Assembly: GCA_949285425.1 (NCBI GenBank)
Contig: CASEAJ010000047.1
Coordinates: 52,328 to 116,327, forward strand
Source of the DNA: an uncultured Porphyromonadaceae bacterium
GTDB taxonomy: Bacteria > Bacteroidota > Bacteroidia > Bacteroidales > Paludibacteraceae
Reading direction: 5' to 3'
DNA: 64,000 nucleotides
Position 1 is the first letter of the stretch. Every line of letters starts with the position of its first letter. A model generated the notes under the pieces. It was not told where the DNA came from and made no database searches. It saw nothing but the letters and a program-made list of their open reading frames with translations. Both the position numbers and the translations under genes were made by a program. Positions 9,692 to 19,054 of this stretch are shown in pieces.

Positions 9692-9724
9692 TTGTGTTCT
9701 TTTTGGGCATTTTTATTACCTTTG
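9692..9724 (+). promoter_or_regulatory. fabD promoter
   Basis: -7 box TACCTTTG (9717-9724) with TTGT at 9692, about 21 bases upstream. It predicts a leader of about 65 bases. Confidence 0.5.
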
Positions 9725-9796
9725 CAATCCGTATGCCCTGTATGAGGGCTCATTGTCTTGTTTGAGAAAGAATAGTAGAATATAAACATATATATA

Positions 9797-10669
9797 ATGA
9801 AAGCATTTGTATTTCCCGGACAGGGAGCACAGTTTGTAGGAATGGGACAGGACTTGTACAACCAGTCGGCCCTTGCAAAAGAATATTTTGAAAAAGCGAA
9901 TGAGATATTGGGATTTCGCATCACCGATTTAATGTTTAACGGTACAGCTGAAGATCTTCGTCAGACCAAAGTGACTCAACCGGCAGTGTTTTTGCATTCG
10001 GTCATTTCTGCCATAGTGTTGGGCGATGAGTTCCAGCCCGACATGGTTGCCGGACATTCGTTGGGTGAGTTGTCGGCTTTGGTAGCAGCAAAGGCATTGA
10101 CTTTTGAAGATGGCTTGAAATTGGTATCAAAACGTGCCATGGCCATGCAGAAGGCTTGTGAATTGGAAGAGTCGACCATGGCTGCCGTGTTGGGATTGCC
10201 GGATGATGTGGTTGAGGAAGTTTGCGATTCCATTTCGGGTTGTGTGGTGGTGCCCGCCAATTATAACTGTCCGGGACAGATTGTGATTTCAGGTGACATT
10301 GCCGGTGTAGACAAAGCTTGCGAATTGCTGAAGGAAAAAGGAGCAAAACGGGCTATCCGTTTGAGCGTAGGAGGGGCATTCCACTCGCCGTTGATGCGTC
10401 CGGCAGCAGAAGAATTGCAGGCGGCCATTGATGAAACAGTGTTTAGCCATCCGGTTTGTCCTATTTATCAGAACGTAAATGCTTATCCACAAACCGACCC
10501 GGAAGCCATTAAGGAAAATCTCAAGGCACAGTTGACGGCTCCGGTACGCTGGACGCAGACCGTCAAGAACATGATTACCGATGGCGCTACCGAATTTGTA
10601 GAACTCGGCCCCGGCGATGTGCTGAAGGGACTTATCAAAAAAGTAAGCTCGGAAGTGACCGTTCATTGA
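9797..10669 (+). CDS. fabD: Malonyl-CoA:ACP transacylase
   Basis: Loads malonyl groups from CoA onto acyl carrier protein for fatty acid synthesis in the cytosol. 290 residues, a normal length. Starts MKAFVFPGQGAQFVGMGQDL (the FPGQGAQ signature), nucleophile elbow GHSLGE with Ser88, then GGAFHSPLM with the catalytic His. Monocistronic: its own promoter upstream and a clear terminator about 65 bases downstream. Confidence 0.97.
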   Translation: MKAFVFPGQGAQFVGMGQDLYNQSALAKEYFEKANEILGFRITDLMFNGTAEDLRQTKVTQPAVFLHSVISAIVLGDEFQPDMVAGHSLGELSALVAAKALTFEDGLKLVSKRAMAMQKACELEESTMAAVLGLPDDVVEEVCDSISGCVVVPANYNCPGQIVISGDIAGVDKACELLKEKGAKRAIRLSVGGAFHSPLMRPAAEELQAAIDETVFSHPVCPIYQNVNAYPQTDPEAIKENLKAQLTAPVRWTQTVKNMITDGATEFVELGPGDVLKGLIKKVSSEVTVH

Positions 10670-10732
10670 CACACAAGTAGACGACCGGATGTCTGCAGCC
10701 TGTTTCCGTGAGGCAAGAGTCTCCAAGAAGTT

Positions 10733-10763
10733 GTAAAGCAACCCATCGGTTGCTTTACTTTTT
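10733..10763 (+). terminator. Terminator of fabD
   Basis: GTAAAGCAAC, six-base loop, GTTGCTTTAC, then TTTTTC. Perfect 10-bp stem plus U tract. Confidence 0.85.
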
Positions 10764-10833
10764 CGGATAAAGATGGTTGGACGCTACTGCAGTCCGGTCA
10801 CAAAATCGCTAAAATATTAATTGCTATATAATT

Positions 10834-12591
10834 ATGCTTAGAACACATACTTGCGGCGAACTTCGCTTAGCTAATGCAGGAGAAAATGTGACATTGTCCG
10901 GGTGGGTGCAACGCTCACGTAAGATGGGCGGCATGACGTTTGTTGACATTCGCGACCGTTACGGCATAACCCAGCTGGTATTCAATCAGGAATCGGATGC
11001 CGCGCTTTGCGAGCGTGCCAACGAGCTCGGACGTGAATTTGTCATCCGTGTGACAGGAACCGTTGCGGAACGCAGCAACAAGAACAGAAATCTGGAAACG
11101 GGTGACATAGAAATACTCGTTACCGAGCTTGAGGTGCTGAACAAGGCCAAGACACCGCCGTTTACGATAGAGGACAACACCGACGGAGGCGATGACCTGC
11201 GCATGAAATACCGTTATCTCGACTTGCGCCGCAAGGTGGTGCGCGACAACCTCATGTTGCGTCATAAGATGGCGTTCGAAATCCGTCGCTATCTCGACCA
11301 GTTGGGATTCCTTGAAGTGGAAACACCTATTCTGGTAGGTTCTACGCCTGAAGGGGCACGCGACTTTGTGGTGCCTTCGCGCATGAATCCCGGTGAATTC
11401 TACGCATTGCCTCAGTCACCCCAGCTGTTCAAGCAGCTGCTGATGGTATCGGGTTTCGACCGCTACTTCCAGATTGCCAAATGTTTCCGCGACGAGGACC
11501 TGCGAGCCGACCGTCAGCCCGAGTTTACCCAGATAGACTGCGAAATGTCGTTCGTTGAGCAGGAAGACGTGCTGAACATATTTGAGGGCATGGTGAAGCA
11601 CCTGTTCAAGTTTGTGAAGAATATTGACTTCAAGGACCCGTTCCCGCGGATGACCTGGGCCGACGCCATGAAGTATTACGGGTCGGACAAGCCGGATATC
11701 CGTTTCGACATGAAGTTCGTCGAACTGAAGGACGCCGTGTCGGGACACAACTTCTCCGTGTTCGACAGCGCCGACTACGTAGGCGGTATTTGCGCCAAAG
11801 GCTGTGCTGGATATACCCGCAAGCAGCTCGACGAGTTGACCGACTTTGTGAAACGTCCGCAGGTAGGCGCCAAGGGACTTGTCTATATCCGCTGCGAAGA
11901 AAGCGGCTCCTTCAAGTCGTCCATTGACAAGTTCTACGCGCAGGAAGACCTCAAGGCGATTGCCGCACGCTTCCAGGCTGAGCCAGGCGACCTCATCCTC
12001 ATCCTGGCCGGACCGGAACGCAAGACGCAGAAAGCCCTCTGCGAACTCCGCCTTGAAATGGCCGAACGCCTCGGGTTGCGCGACAAGAACGTGTTTGCAC
12101 CGCTGTGGGTCATCGATTTCCCGCTGCTGGAATGGGACGATGAAACGCAACGCTTCTACGCTATGCACCACCCGTTCACTTCGCCCAACCCCGACGACAT
12201 CCCCTTGCTTGAAACCGACCCCGGAGCCGTGCGTGCCACTGCATACGACATGGTGGTGAACGGCATCGAACTCGGCGGCGGTTCTATCCGTATTCACGAA
12301 AGCGGACTGCAGCAGCGCATGTTCAAGCTGCTCGGGTTCACGCCCGAACAGGCCGAAGCACAGTTCGGATTCCTGATGAGCGCGTTCCAGTACGGCGCGC
12401 CGCCTCACGGGGGACTTGCTTTCGGGCTCGACCGGTTTGTGTCGCTTTTTGCCGGGCTGGACAGCATCCGCGACTGCATTGCCTTCCCGAAGAACAATTC
12501 GGGACGGGATGTCATGTTCGACGCGCCCTCCGAACTGGCACAGGCACAGCTCGACGAACTGAACCTGATAGTGAACGTAAAGAAACAGTAA
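10834..12591 (+). CDS. aspS: Aspartyl-tRNA synthetase
   Basis: Class II synthetase charging tRNA-Asp; 585 residues, the bacterial long form. N-terminal OB-fold anticodon domain ([40 protein letters not shown]), catalytic core with motif 2 [18 protein letters not shown], the GAD insertion domain in the middle and motif 3 [10 protein letters not shown] near the C-terminus. Cannot be judged discriminating or non-discriminating here. Codon choice becomes strongly GC-rich along the gene, which marks the start of the GC-rich stretch that continues to ligA. Confidence 0.97.
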   Translation: MLRTHTCGELRLANAGENVTLSGWVQRSRKMGGMTFVDIRDRYGITQLVFNQESDAALCERANELGREFVIRVTGTVAERSNKNRNLETGDIEILVTELEVLNKAKTPPFTIEDNTDGGDDLRMKYRYLDLRRKVVRDNLMLRHKMAFEIRRYLDQLGFLEVETPILVGSTPEGARDFVVPSRMNPGEFYALPQSPQLFKQLLMVSGFDRYFQIAKCFRDEDLRADRQPEFTQIDCEMSFVEQEDVLNIFEGMVKHLFKFVKNIDFKDPFPRMTWADAMKYYGSDKPDIRFDMKFVELKDAVSGHNFSVFDSADYVGGICAKGCAGYTRKQLDELTDFVKRPQVGAKGLVYIRCEESGSFKSSIDKFYAQEDLKAIAARFQAEPGDLILILAGPERKTQKALCELRLEMAERLGLRDKNVFAPLWVIDFPLLEWDDETQRFYAMHHPFTSPNPDDIPLLETDPGAVRATAYDMVVNGIELGGGSIRIHESGLQQRMFKLLGFTPEQAEAQFGFLMSAFQYGAPPHGGLAFGLDRFVSLFAGLDSIRDCIAFPKNNSGRDVMFDAPSELAQAQLDELNLIVNVKKQ

Positions 12592-12613
12592 TTCATTTTT
12601 TCGTGTTGTTGAG

Positions 12614-12672
12614 CGTGCGGATGTGCCCACGGGATGTATGCTGTCCCCGGCCGTCCGCACGTGTTGTTTTTC
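12614..12672 (+). terminator. Possible terminator of aspS
   Basis: CGTGCGGA and TCCGCACG form an 8-bp stem with a long loop, followed by TGTTGTTTTTC. Confidence 0.5.
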
Positions 12673-12682
12673 ACCCTGACGT

Positions 12683-13234
12683 ATGGAACAAGACTACCGA
12701 ACCCTCCTGGCCCGTCCGGCAAGCGAGAGCGGATACCGCCGCCTGTTTGCCTCGGCGAGCGACGATGCGCACGAATTCCGCACGCTTTTCACGCTTATGG
12801 CCGACGCCGACGAGCGGGTGGCCTGGCACGCCGCCTGGGTGTGCGAAAAGGTGAGCGAACGTTCGCCCCATTTTTTCACCGGAAGCGATATCGAATGTCT
12901 GGTGCGGCTGACCGTTGAAAGCCCGTTCGCCGGTGTGCATCGGCTTGCCTTGTCGGTGCTGCTCAACCTCGGGCTGCCGGACGAGCTGCCGGTGGACTTC
13001 ATCAACACCTGCCTGGGCCGCATGATGTCGGACCGTGTGCCGGTGGCCGTGCAGGTGCTCTCGCTGAAGCTGCTGCACGGGTTTGCCCGGCGCGAACCCG
13101 ACTTTGCCACCGAGCTGCTGGCTTGCCTCGACGCGGTGGACGGATGGCAGCGCACGGGCGGATGGCAGGCGGCCGTGCGCAAGATACGGCCTTCGCTCGA
13201 AGCCCTCGGCGCGTCGGCGTGCGCCCCGCGCTGA
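12683..13234 (+). CDS. Hypothetical helical protein (HEAT-like)
   Basis: 183 residues, soluble, no signal peptide. Composition and pattern (repeated LMADADERVAWHAAWVCEKV, LALSVLLNLGLPDELPVDFI, VAVQVLSLKLLHGFARREPD) suggest three or four HEAT/ARM-type helical hairpins, a protein-binding scaffold fold. I do not recognise a named family. Lies between aspS and the aminotransferase on the same strand; its only hint of function is this company. GC-rich codons like its neighbours. Confidence 0.7.
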   Translation: MEQDYRTLLARPASESGYRRLFASASDDAHEFRTLFTLMADADERVAWHAAWVCEKVSERSPHFFTGSDIECLVRLTVESPFAGVHRLALSVLLNLGLPDELPVDFINTCLGRMMSDRVPVAVQVLSLKLLHGFARREPDFATELLACLDAVDGWQRTGGWQAAVRKIRPSLEALGASACAPR

Positions 13235-13296
13235 AAATGTGCAGGGCCGTACGCGTTATTTTTTCCGCATGATGGTGTTCTTTTCCCTATTCTTTA

Positions 13297-13304
13297 TATC
13301 TTTG
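13297..13304 (+). promoter_or_regulatory. -7 box TATCTTTG before the aminotransferase
   Basis: Perfect TAnnTTTG about 115 bases upstream of the aminotransferase ATG. It implies a leader of about 105 bases. Confidence 0.55.
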
Positions 13305-13420
13305 TGCACGGCCCGTGCCGGAGCAGGGCAGGCCACCGCAAGCGGATGCCGCCGACGCCCCACGCGCCGCAGCGCGATGTTCAAGCAACGCATTTTGACT
13401 AACCCAATAAACGATTGATT

Positions 13421-14635
13421 ATGCCGCAGATTTCCCGACGAGGCGAGTCCATGCCTCAATCGCCCATCCGCAAGCTGGTGCCGCTGGCCGACCAGGCAAA
13501 GGCACGCGGACTCAAGGTCTATCACCTCAACATCGGACAGCCCGACATCCCCACGCCGCACGAGGGGCTCGAAGCCCTGCACCGCTTGCACCGCACCGTG
13601 CTTGAGTACAGCCCCAGCGACGGCATACGCAGCCTCAAGGACAAGCTGGCCGCCTATTACCGGCGGTTTGCCATCGACGTGTCGGCCGACGACATCATCG
13701 TCACCACCGGAGGCTCGGAGGCGGTGAACTTCGCCTTCATGAGCTGCCTGGACCCCGGCGACGAAATCATTGTGCCCGAACCGGCCTATGCCAACTACAC
13801 GGCCTTTGCCATAGCGGCCGGCGCCGTGGTGCGTCCCGTGGTGTCGACCATCGACGAGGGCTTTGCGCTGCCGCCCATCGAACGCTTCGAGCAGCTCATC
13901 ACGCCGCGCACCAAGGGCATACTCATCTGCAACCCTAACAACCCGACGGGCTATCTGTACAGCCGGGCCGAGATGAACCGTCTGCGCGACCTGGTGAAGC
14001 AGTACGACCTTTTCCTTTTCTCGGACGAAGTGTACCGCGAGTTCTGTTACACGGGCGCGCCCTACGTGTCGGCCTTCCACCTCGAAAGCATTGAAAACAA
14101 CGTCATCCTCATAGACTCTGTCTCGAAGCGTTACAGCGAGTGCGGCATACGCATCGGCGCGCTGGTGACGAAGAACGAAGAGGTGCGGCAAAACGTCATG
14201 AAGTTCTGCCAGGCCCGCCTCAGCCCCCCGTTGCTGGGGCAGATAGTGGCCGAAGCCTCGATGGACGCGTCGGACGAATACATGCGCAGCGTGTACAACG
14301 AGTACCTGGAGCGGCGCAACTACCTCATCAACGGCCTGAACCGCATTCCCGGCGTGTACTCGCCCGTGCCCATGGGAGCCTTCTACACCGTGGCCAGCTT
14401 GCCGGTGGACGACGCCGACCGCTTCTGCGCCTGGCTGCTGAGTGACTTTGAATACGAGGGTGCCACCGTGATGCTGGCCCCTGCGTCGGGCTTCTACACC
14501 CTGCCCGATGTGGGACGCAACGAGGTGCGCATGGCCTACGTGCTGGAAAAGCACGAGCTGAAACATGCCCTCGAGGTGCTTGAACAGGCCCTGCGCGTCT
14601 ATCCCGGACGGGTAAAGCAGGAATCCATCGACTGA
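13421..14635 (+). CDS. PLP-dependent class I/II aminotransferase
   Basis: Fold-type I aminotransferase of 404 residues, AspC-like. Visible: the substrate-loop segment HLNIGQPDIPTP, TTGGSEAVNFAF phosphate-binding region, NPNNPTG with the PLP-contacting Asn, SDEVYREF with the Asp-Tyr pair, and SVSKRYSECGIRIG with the Schiff-base lysine. Substrate cannot be assigned; aspartate or aromatic amino acids are typical. The ATG at 13421 (MPQISRRGESMPQSPIRKL) is chosen over an in-frame TTG two codons earlier. The permease gene starts 10 bases after its stop, so the two are probably cotranscribed. Confidence 0.93.
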   Translation: MPQISRRGESMPQSPIRKLVPLADQAKARGLKVYHLNIGQPDIPTPHEGLEALHRLHRTVLEYSPSDGIRSLKDKLAAYYRRFAIDVSADDIIVTTGGSEAVNFAFMSCLDPGDEIIVPEPAYANYTAFAIAAGAVVRPVVSTIDEGFALPPIERFEQLITPRTKGILICNPNNPTGYLYSRAEMNRLRDLVKQYDLFLFSDEVYREFCYTGAPYVSAFHLESIENNVILIDSVSKRYSECGIRIGALVTKNEEVRQNVMKFCQARLSPPLLGQIVAEASMDASDEYMRSVYNEYLERRNYLINGLNRIPGVYSPVPMGAFYTVASLPVDDADRFCAWLLSDFEYEGATVMLAPASGFYTLPDVGRNEVRMAYVLEKHELKHALEVLEQALRVYPGRVKQESID

Positions 14636-14645
14636 TGCGCGCGGC

Positions 14646-15887
14646 ATGAATCTCGAATACTACATAGCGCGGCGCATCCACTACACCCGTGCGGGACGCG
14701 GTGTGTCGCGCCCCGCCGTGCGCATTGCCACCGTGGGCATGGCCCTGGGCCTGGCCGTCATGCTGGTGGCCGTGGCCGTCATCACCGGCTTCAAGCGCGA
14801 GATACGCCAGAAGACCATCGGCTTCGGAGGGCACATACAGATAAGCAATTTCGACAACAACAACACCTACGAAACCAAGCCCATACGCATGGACTCGGCC
14901 ACCCTGGCGCGCATTCGTGCCGTGCCGGGCGTGCGCCACGTGCAGCACACGGCCACCAAGCCCGGCATCATCAAAACCGAGGGCGAGTTCCAGGGCGTCA
15001 TTCTCAAGGGCGTGGGCCCCGACTTCGACTGGGCGTTCTTCGCCTCGAACCTGCGCCAGGGACGCACCATCGACACCGCCTCCGACACGCTGCGCAACGA
15101 GGTGGTGCTGTCCGAGTGGCTGGCGCAAAGGCTCGGGCTCAAGGTGGGCGACACGTTCTTCACCTACTTCGTGCAGGACAACATCCGCGCGCGCCGCTTC
15201 ACCATCGTCGGCCTGTACTCGACCGACTTTGTGGAGTACGACCGCCTGTTCATGCTCACCGACATCCGCCACGTGCGCCGGCTCAACGACTGGCAGGCCG
15301 ACCAGTTCAGCACGCTCGAGGTGCTGCTGCGTTCGTACGACGACATCGACTCCGCCGGCGAAGCCGTGTACATGGCCACGGCCAACCGGTTCGACGACGA
15401 GGGCGATGCCTACCTCACGCGCACCATCCGCCAGCTCAATCCGCAGATATTCGGGTGGCTCGACCTGCTCGACATGAACGTGTGGGTCATCCTTGCGCTC
15501 ATCACCGCCGTGGCCGGCTTCATCATCATTTCGGGCCTGCTCATCCTCATTCTCGAACGCACGCGCCTCATCGGCACCCTCAAGGCACTGGGCGCCACCG
15601 ACTGGACGGTGCGCCGCATCTTCCTGTGGCACACGCTGTTCATTGTCATTCGGGGCATGCTGTGGGGCAACCTCATCGGCCTGTCGCTCTGCGCGCTGCA
15701 GGCATGGACGGGCCTCGTGCCCCTCGACCCCGAGTCATACTACACCGCAACCGTGCCCGTGGCTTTCCATTGGGGCTACATCCTTGCACTCAACGCCGGC
15801 ACCCTCGTGGCCTCGTTCCTCATGATGGTAGGCCCTTTGGTGCTCATTACGCGCATTTCGCCCGCCACCGTCATGCGCTACGAATAG
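14646..15887 (+). CDS. LolC/E-type ABC transporter permease (FtsX/MacB domain)
   Basis: 413-residue inner-membrane permease. One membrane helix near the N-terminus (TVGMALGLAVMLVAVAVITGFKREI), a periplasmic domain of about 220 residues, then three helices (about 280-300, 325-350, 375-400) of the FtsX fold, ending ARISPATVMRYE-like. This is the layout of LolC/LolE, which release lipoproteins from the inner membrane. No ATPase (LolD) gene adjoins it. Its stop codon's last base is also the first base of a 239-bp repeat, so the gene ends exactly at the repeat block. Confidence 0.87.
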   Translation: MNLEYYIARRIHYTRAGRGVSRPAVRIATVGMALGLAVMLVAVAVITGFKREIRQKTIGFGGHIQISNFDNNNTYETKPIRMDSATLARIRAVPGVRHVQHTATKPGIIKTEGEFQGVILKGVGPDFDWAFFASNLRQGRTIDTASDTLRNEVVLSEWLAQRLGLKVGDTFFTYFVQDNIRARRFTIVGLYSTDFVEYDRLFMLTDIRHVRRLNDWQADQFSTLEVLLRSYDDIDSAGEAVYMATANRFDDEGDAYLTRTIRQLNPQIFGWLDLLDMNVWVILALITAVAGFIIISGLLILILERTRLIGTLKALGATDWTVRRIFLWHTLFIVIRGMLWGNLIGLSLCALQAWTGLVPLDPESYYTATVPVAFHWGYILALNAGTLVASFLMMVGPLVLITRISPATVMRYE

Positions 15888-16125
15888 CCCTGCCTGCGTG
15901 TACCCCCTCGCCCCTGCGGGTCACTCCCCCTACATAGGGGGAGAGTTTTGGAAATGTCCGTATGCTTGTTTTTCGGGAAAATGTCGTCTTGTTTTCAGGA
16001 AAGTAATCCCGACTCTCCCCCTATGTAGGGGGAGTACCCTCGAAGAGGGGGAGGGGGTATTTCCCTATGTAGGGGGAGTACCCTCGAAGAGGGGGAGGGG
16101 GTATTTCCCTATATAGGGGGAGTAC
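15887..16125. repeat. 239-bp direct repeat, copy 1
   Basis: Nearly identical to 16437-16675 (about five mismatches). Contains GC-rich palindromes such as CTCCCCCTACATAGGGGGAG and, in its right part, a 44-bp direct repeat (starts 16021 and 16065). No reading frame of interest. Occupies the first part of a 950-bp gene-free block. Confidence 0.95.
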
Positions 16126-16207
16126 TGCGCAGCAGGGAGGAGGTATGAAATAGAATATAGGTAAAAACACATTCTCTGCCTGTCTTATTGAAAATGCCTG
16201 CATACCC

Positions 16208-16317
16208 CGTCAAAAATCCCTGCGCACGCCGTTAAAAATCCGTACGCACGGCGTTCAAATTCCGTACGCACGGCGTTCAAACTCCGTACGCGCGCCGTTG
16301 AAACTCCGTGCGCACGC
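16208..16317. repeat. 22-bp tandem array, five units
   Basis: Units start at 16208, 16230, 16252, 16274 and 16296, each exactly 22 bases, consensus CGTTCAAACTCCGTACGCAC plus two bases. The core CCGTACG/GTGCGCAC is palindromic. A looser sixth copy follows near 16372. It lies between the two 239-bp repeats. Confidence 0.95.
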
Positions 16318-16436
16318 ATTTTCAAGACAAAAGCATTGCATTTCAACGAAATAGGTAAAAAACTGAAAATCCATGCGCACGCCGTTTGAAATGCGCACGC
16401 ATCGCGTGTTGCAAAACGGCCGTGATGACCGGTTTT

Positions 16437-16675
16437 GCCCTGCCTGCGTGTACCCCCTCGCCCCTGCGGGTCACTCCCCCTACATAGGAGGAGAGTTTTG
16501 GAAATGTCCGTATGATTGTTTTTCGGGAAAATGTCGTTTTGTTTTCAGGAAAGTAATCCCGACTCTCCCCCTATGTAGGGGGAGTACCCTCGAAGAGGGG
16601 GAGGGGGTATTTCCCTATGTAGGGGGAGTGCCCTCGAAGAGGGGGAGGGGGTATTTCCCTATGTAGGGGGAGTAC
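16437..16675. repeat. 239-bp direct repeat, copy 2
   Basis: Second copy, offset exactly 550 bases from copy 1. The extra 44-bp unit and the CCCTCGAAGAGGGGGAGGGG runs are conserved. Beyond it, up to the HU-like gene at 16842, I see only one small hairpin (GCCTG...CAGGC near 16774-16797). Confidence 0.95.
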
Positions 16676-16825
16676 CCTTGAAAAGGGGGTAGGGATATTT
16701 ACGTACCGTATGCAGGGCAGGGGAGAAGGCAAAGCATTTTAACAAAAATTAATGTCCGCCGGAGAACTTTTTGCGCCTGCTTGTTGTTTAACAGGCAAGT
16801 AACGGAATTATTTACCCTTAAAAGA

Positions 16826-16844
16826 TATAGGAGGAACACCTATG
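16826..16844 (+). promoter_or_regulatory. Strong ribosome binding site, possibly hairpin-masked
   Basis: AGGAGG spaced 7 bases from ATG; flanking ATAGG and CCTAT are complementary, so site and start codon could be sequestered together. Confidence 0.5.
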
Positions 16845-17309
16845 CTGAAATACACCTTGGTGCAGAAACGTAATCTGCAAGACCCCGAAGGGCCGAAAAA
16901 ATGGTATGCCAGTCCCAAACTCGTGCAGCGGCTCGAATTTCCGGCCGTGTGCCGCCGCGTGACGCGCCACACCAGCATTGCGCCCACCGAAATGAAGTCG
17001 GCCATGGACCTTTTGGTCGAAGTGTTGCCCGAGATATTGTGCGACAGCAACAGCGCCAACATCGGCATCGGCACCCTGCGTCTGTCCTACGGAAGCGAGG
17101 GAGCGGACTCGCCCGAAGTGTTCGATGTGTCGATGATACGCAATCCCAAGCTCATTTTTACCCCGTCGAAGGATTTTCTGGCCGCCATTACACGCGAAAT
17201 TTCGTTCGAAAACATCGGTGTGGTGGAGGAAGGCTTCACCTATCCCAGCATCGACGAGTACAAAAAATACAAGGTTGCCCAGCGCGACGATGCGGAACCG
17301 CAGCCTTGA
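16842..17309 (+). CDS. HU-family DNA-binding protein (HU-HIG type)
   Basis: 155 residues; matches the Bacteroidetes 'histone-like, HU-related' family: an HU core (MLKYTLVQKRNLQDPEGPKK, ITREISFENIGVVEEGFTYP-like region) with a longer C-terminal tail. Role by family: nucleoid or local DNA architecture. Unlike most genes here it has a strong Shine-Dalgarno, TAGGAGG at 16828-16834, 7 bases before ATG. The same bases can pair in a small hairpin (ATAGG with CCTAT, the latter reaching the start codon), which might mask the start. A good terminator follows. Confidence 0.85.
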   Translation: MLKYTLVQKRNLQDPEGPKKWYASPKLVQRLEFPAVCRRVTRHTSIAPTEMKSAMDLLVEVLPEILCDSNSANIGIGTLRLSYGSEGADSPEVFDVSMIRNPKLIFTPSKDFLAAITREISFENIGVVEEGFTYPSIDEYKKYKVAQRDDAEPQP

Positions 17310-17346
17310 TGTACAGGTTGTAAAGACAAGTACATAGTGCGATGAA

Positions 17347-17378
17347 GGGTGCGTTTGGGAAGAAGCGCACCCTTTTTT
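17347..17378 (+). terminator. Terminator of the HU-like gene
   Basis: GGGTGCG stem with CGCACCC, then six T. Standard intrinsic terminator. Confidence 0.8.
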
Positions 17379-17397
17379 CATGCCCTTGCGTGCGGCC

Positions 17398-17928
17398 TCA
17401 GCGCATGATGTAGCGCACCGACACGCCCGCCATGTAGTCGAAGTAGGCCTGTGTGAGGCTGCCGAACAGCTGGCCGTAGCCCGGCCGGAAGTCAATCTGG
17501 CAGCTCAGCGGGATGGCCGTGAAGGCCAGTTCCACGCCCCCGATGGCGTTGATGCCCAGCTTGCCCTCAGCCCAGCCGTTGCCTTGGAAACCCGTTCCCA
17601 GGCTCACGCCGCCGCCGGCAAACCACTGCAGCGAACCGAAGTCCCACGTCTCAATGGGGGCCTGGTACATCAGGTTAGGGTTGGCTTCGAACGTATAGAA
17701 GTCAATGAAATAGTGTGTGTGGCGGTCTCGGTACAGTGGGGCGCGGTTGGCCATTCGGAACCCCAGTTCGCCCTGGAAGGCCAGGTGGCCGGACAGGAAT
17801 GTTTTGTACGAACCTCCGATGAAACTGCCGAGGTATCCCCCCACGCTGTGCGCATAGGGGCTTTGTGCGTGTGCGGCCGTTCCGCCGAGGAGAGCTGCCG
17901 CAAGGATGAGTGTGAACGCTTTCTTCAT
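17398..17928 (-). CDS. Small outer-membrane beta-barrel protein
   Basis: 176 residues with a clear signal peptide (MKKAFTLILAAALLGGTAAHA, cut before QSPYA). The mature part is glycine- and aromatic-rich with alternating strands (GGYLGSFIGGSYKTFLSGHL, FRMANRAPLYRD, WFAGGGVSLGTGFQ, CQIDFRPGYGQ) and ends in an aromatic/basic strand VSVRYIMR, as in OmpA/OmpW-like eight-strand barrels. Function unknown. Single gene convergent with the HU-like gene; its upstream DNA is repeat-rich (a 21-bp tandem duplication and a GC-rich hairpin repeat). Confidence 0.75.
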   Translation of the reverse strand: MKKAFTLILAAALLGGTAAHAQSPYAHSVGGYLGSFIGGSYKTFLSGHLAFQGELGFRMANRAPLYRDRHTHYFIDFYTFEANPNLMYQAPIETWDFGSLQWFAGGGVSLGTGFQGNGWAEGKLGINAIGGVELAFTAIPLSCQIDFRPGYGQLFGSLTQAYFDYMAGVSVRYIMR

Positions 17929-17948
17929 TTAAATGGAAAGTTGAAAAT

Positions 17949-17990
17949 AGTTAATAGTCAGTAGTTGATAGTTAATAGTCAGTAGTTGAC
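17949..17990. repeat. 2 x 21-bp tandem repeat
   Basis: AGTTAATAGTCAGTAGTTGA plus one base, twice in a row with one mismatch, just upstream of the barrel gene. Confidence 0.8.
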
Positions 17991-18009
17991 AGCTGAGAGT
18001 GGTGCGCAT

Positions 18010-18112
18010 GGCCCTCCCGTGGAGAGGTTGGGGAGGCCTTTCTCCGCCCCCTCTTGTCCGCAAGGGCAAACTGAAGCCCCTCCTTCGGAGGGGTTGGGGA
18101 GGCTTTTTTCCG
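18010..18112. repeat. GC-rich hairpin repeat after dapA
   Basis: Two related units ending in TTGGGGAGGC plus T runs; the second holds the hairpin CCCCTCCTTCGGAGGGG. On the minus strand this directly follows the dapA stop and may end its transcript. Confidence 0.6.
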
Positions 18113-18115
18113 CAC

Positions 18116-19012
18116 CTATTTTATGCTGACATTCAGCTCGTCGAGCACGCGCCGTATCTTCTCGTACGTTTTGATGGTATTGGGCACGAGCGGCAGGCGC
18201 AGCCTGTTCTTTATGAAACCCATGACGGCGAGCATGCTTTTCACCCCCGCCGGGTTCCCCTCGACGAACAGCAGCTGGAACAGCTCGGTGAAGTGGTGGT
18301 GTATGAGGCGCGCGTTGTCATAGTCGCCCGCCAGCGCCAGGCGCACCATGCGGCCGAACTCGCGCGGAAAGGCGTTCCCTATGACCGAAATGACGCCCAC
18401 CGCGCCCAGCGTGATGAGCGGGAAGGTGATGCCGTCGTCGCCCGATATGACCATGAAGTCGGCCGGCTTGTTCTTTATTATGTCGTCTATCTGGGTGAAA
18501 TTGCCCGATGCCTCCTTCACTGCGCAGATGTTGGCAAAGTCGCGCGCCAGGCGTATGGTGGTTTCGGCCGTCATGTTCACGCCCGTGCGGCCCGGCACGT
18601 TATACAGCACCACGGGCACCGGCGAGGCCTTGGCAATGGCCGCGTAGTGCTGGTAAATGCCTTCCTGCGAGGGTTTGTTGTAGTAGGGCGTGACGGAGAG
18701 AATGGCATCCACGCCGGTGAAGTCCTCGTACATGAGGCGTTCGGTCACGGCGCGCGTGTTGTTGCCGCCCACTCCCAGCACGATGGGGCAGCGGCCCGCC
18801 ACGCAGTTGATGACGAAGCGTGTCACCTCGTCGCGTTCCTCGTTGGTGAGCGTAGGGGTCTCGGCAGTGGTGCCGCACACCACGATATAGTCGGCCTGGT
18901 TCTTGAGCAGGTGTTCCACCAGCCGTGCCAGCGCGTCATAGTCTACCGAATCATCGTCTTTGAAGGGCGTTATCAGCGCCACTCCCATCCCGGTGAGCTT
19001 GTTGTTTATCAT
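18116..19012 (-). CDS. dapA: 4-hydroxy-tetrahydrodipicolinate synthase
   Basis: Condenses pyruvate with aspartate semialdehyde, the first committed step of lysine/diaminopimelate synthesis. 298 residues, TIM barrel. Visible: GTTAETPTL with the catalytic Thr pair near 48-49, YYNKPSQEGIY, VVLYNVPGRTG with Tyr137, and AVKEASGN with the Schiff-base Lys166. The start ATG at 19012 gives MINNKLTGMGVALITPF. A TACTTTTG promoter box lies about 30 bases upstream, so it is probably transcribed on its own rather than with ligA. Confidence 0.97.
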   Translation of the reverse strand: MINNKLTGMGVALITPFKDDDSVDYDALARLVEHLLKNQADYIVVCGTTAETPTLTNEERDEVTRFVINCVAGRCPIVLGVGGNNTRAVTERLMYEDFTGVDAILSVTPYYNKPSQEGIYQHYAAIAKASPVPVVLYNVPGRTGVNMTAETTIRLARDFANICAVKEASGNFTQIDDIIKNKPADFMVISGDDGITFPLITLGAVGVISVIGNAFPREFGRMVRLALAGDYDNARLIHHHFTELFQLLFVEGNPAGVKSMLAVMGFIKNRLRLPLVPNTIKTYEKIRRVLDELNVSIK

Positions 19013-19041
19013 TTCGTAAGGGAATTTTGTATAAGTGCGTA

Positions 19042-19049
19042 CAAAAGTA
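19042..19049 (-). promoter_or_regulatory. -7 box TACTTTTG for dapA
   Basis: TAnnTTTG on the minus strand 30 bases before the dapA ATG, in the short gap after the DUF6913-like gene. Confidence 0.5.
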
Positions 19050-19054
19050 CGGTT

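Noticed and set aside
11416..12660. 414-codon minus-strand frame
   Set aside because: Antisense of aspS.
13256..15632. Long minus-strand frames (463 and 434 codons)
   Set aside because: Antisense to the aminotransferase and permease genes; no family resemblance and His/Val/Gly-rich composition from GC bias.
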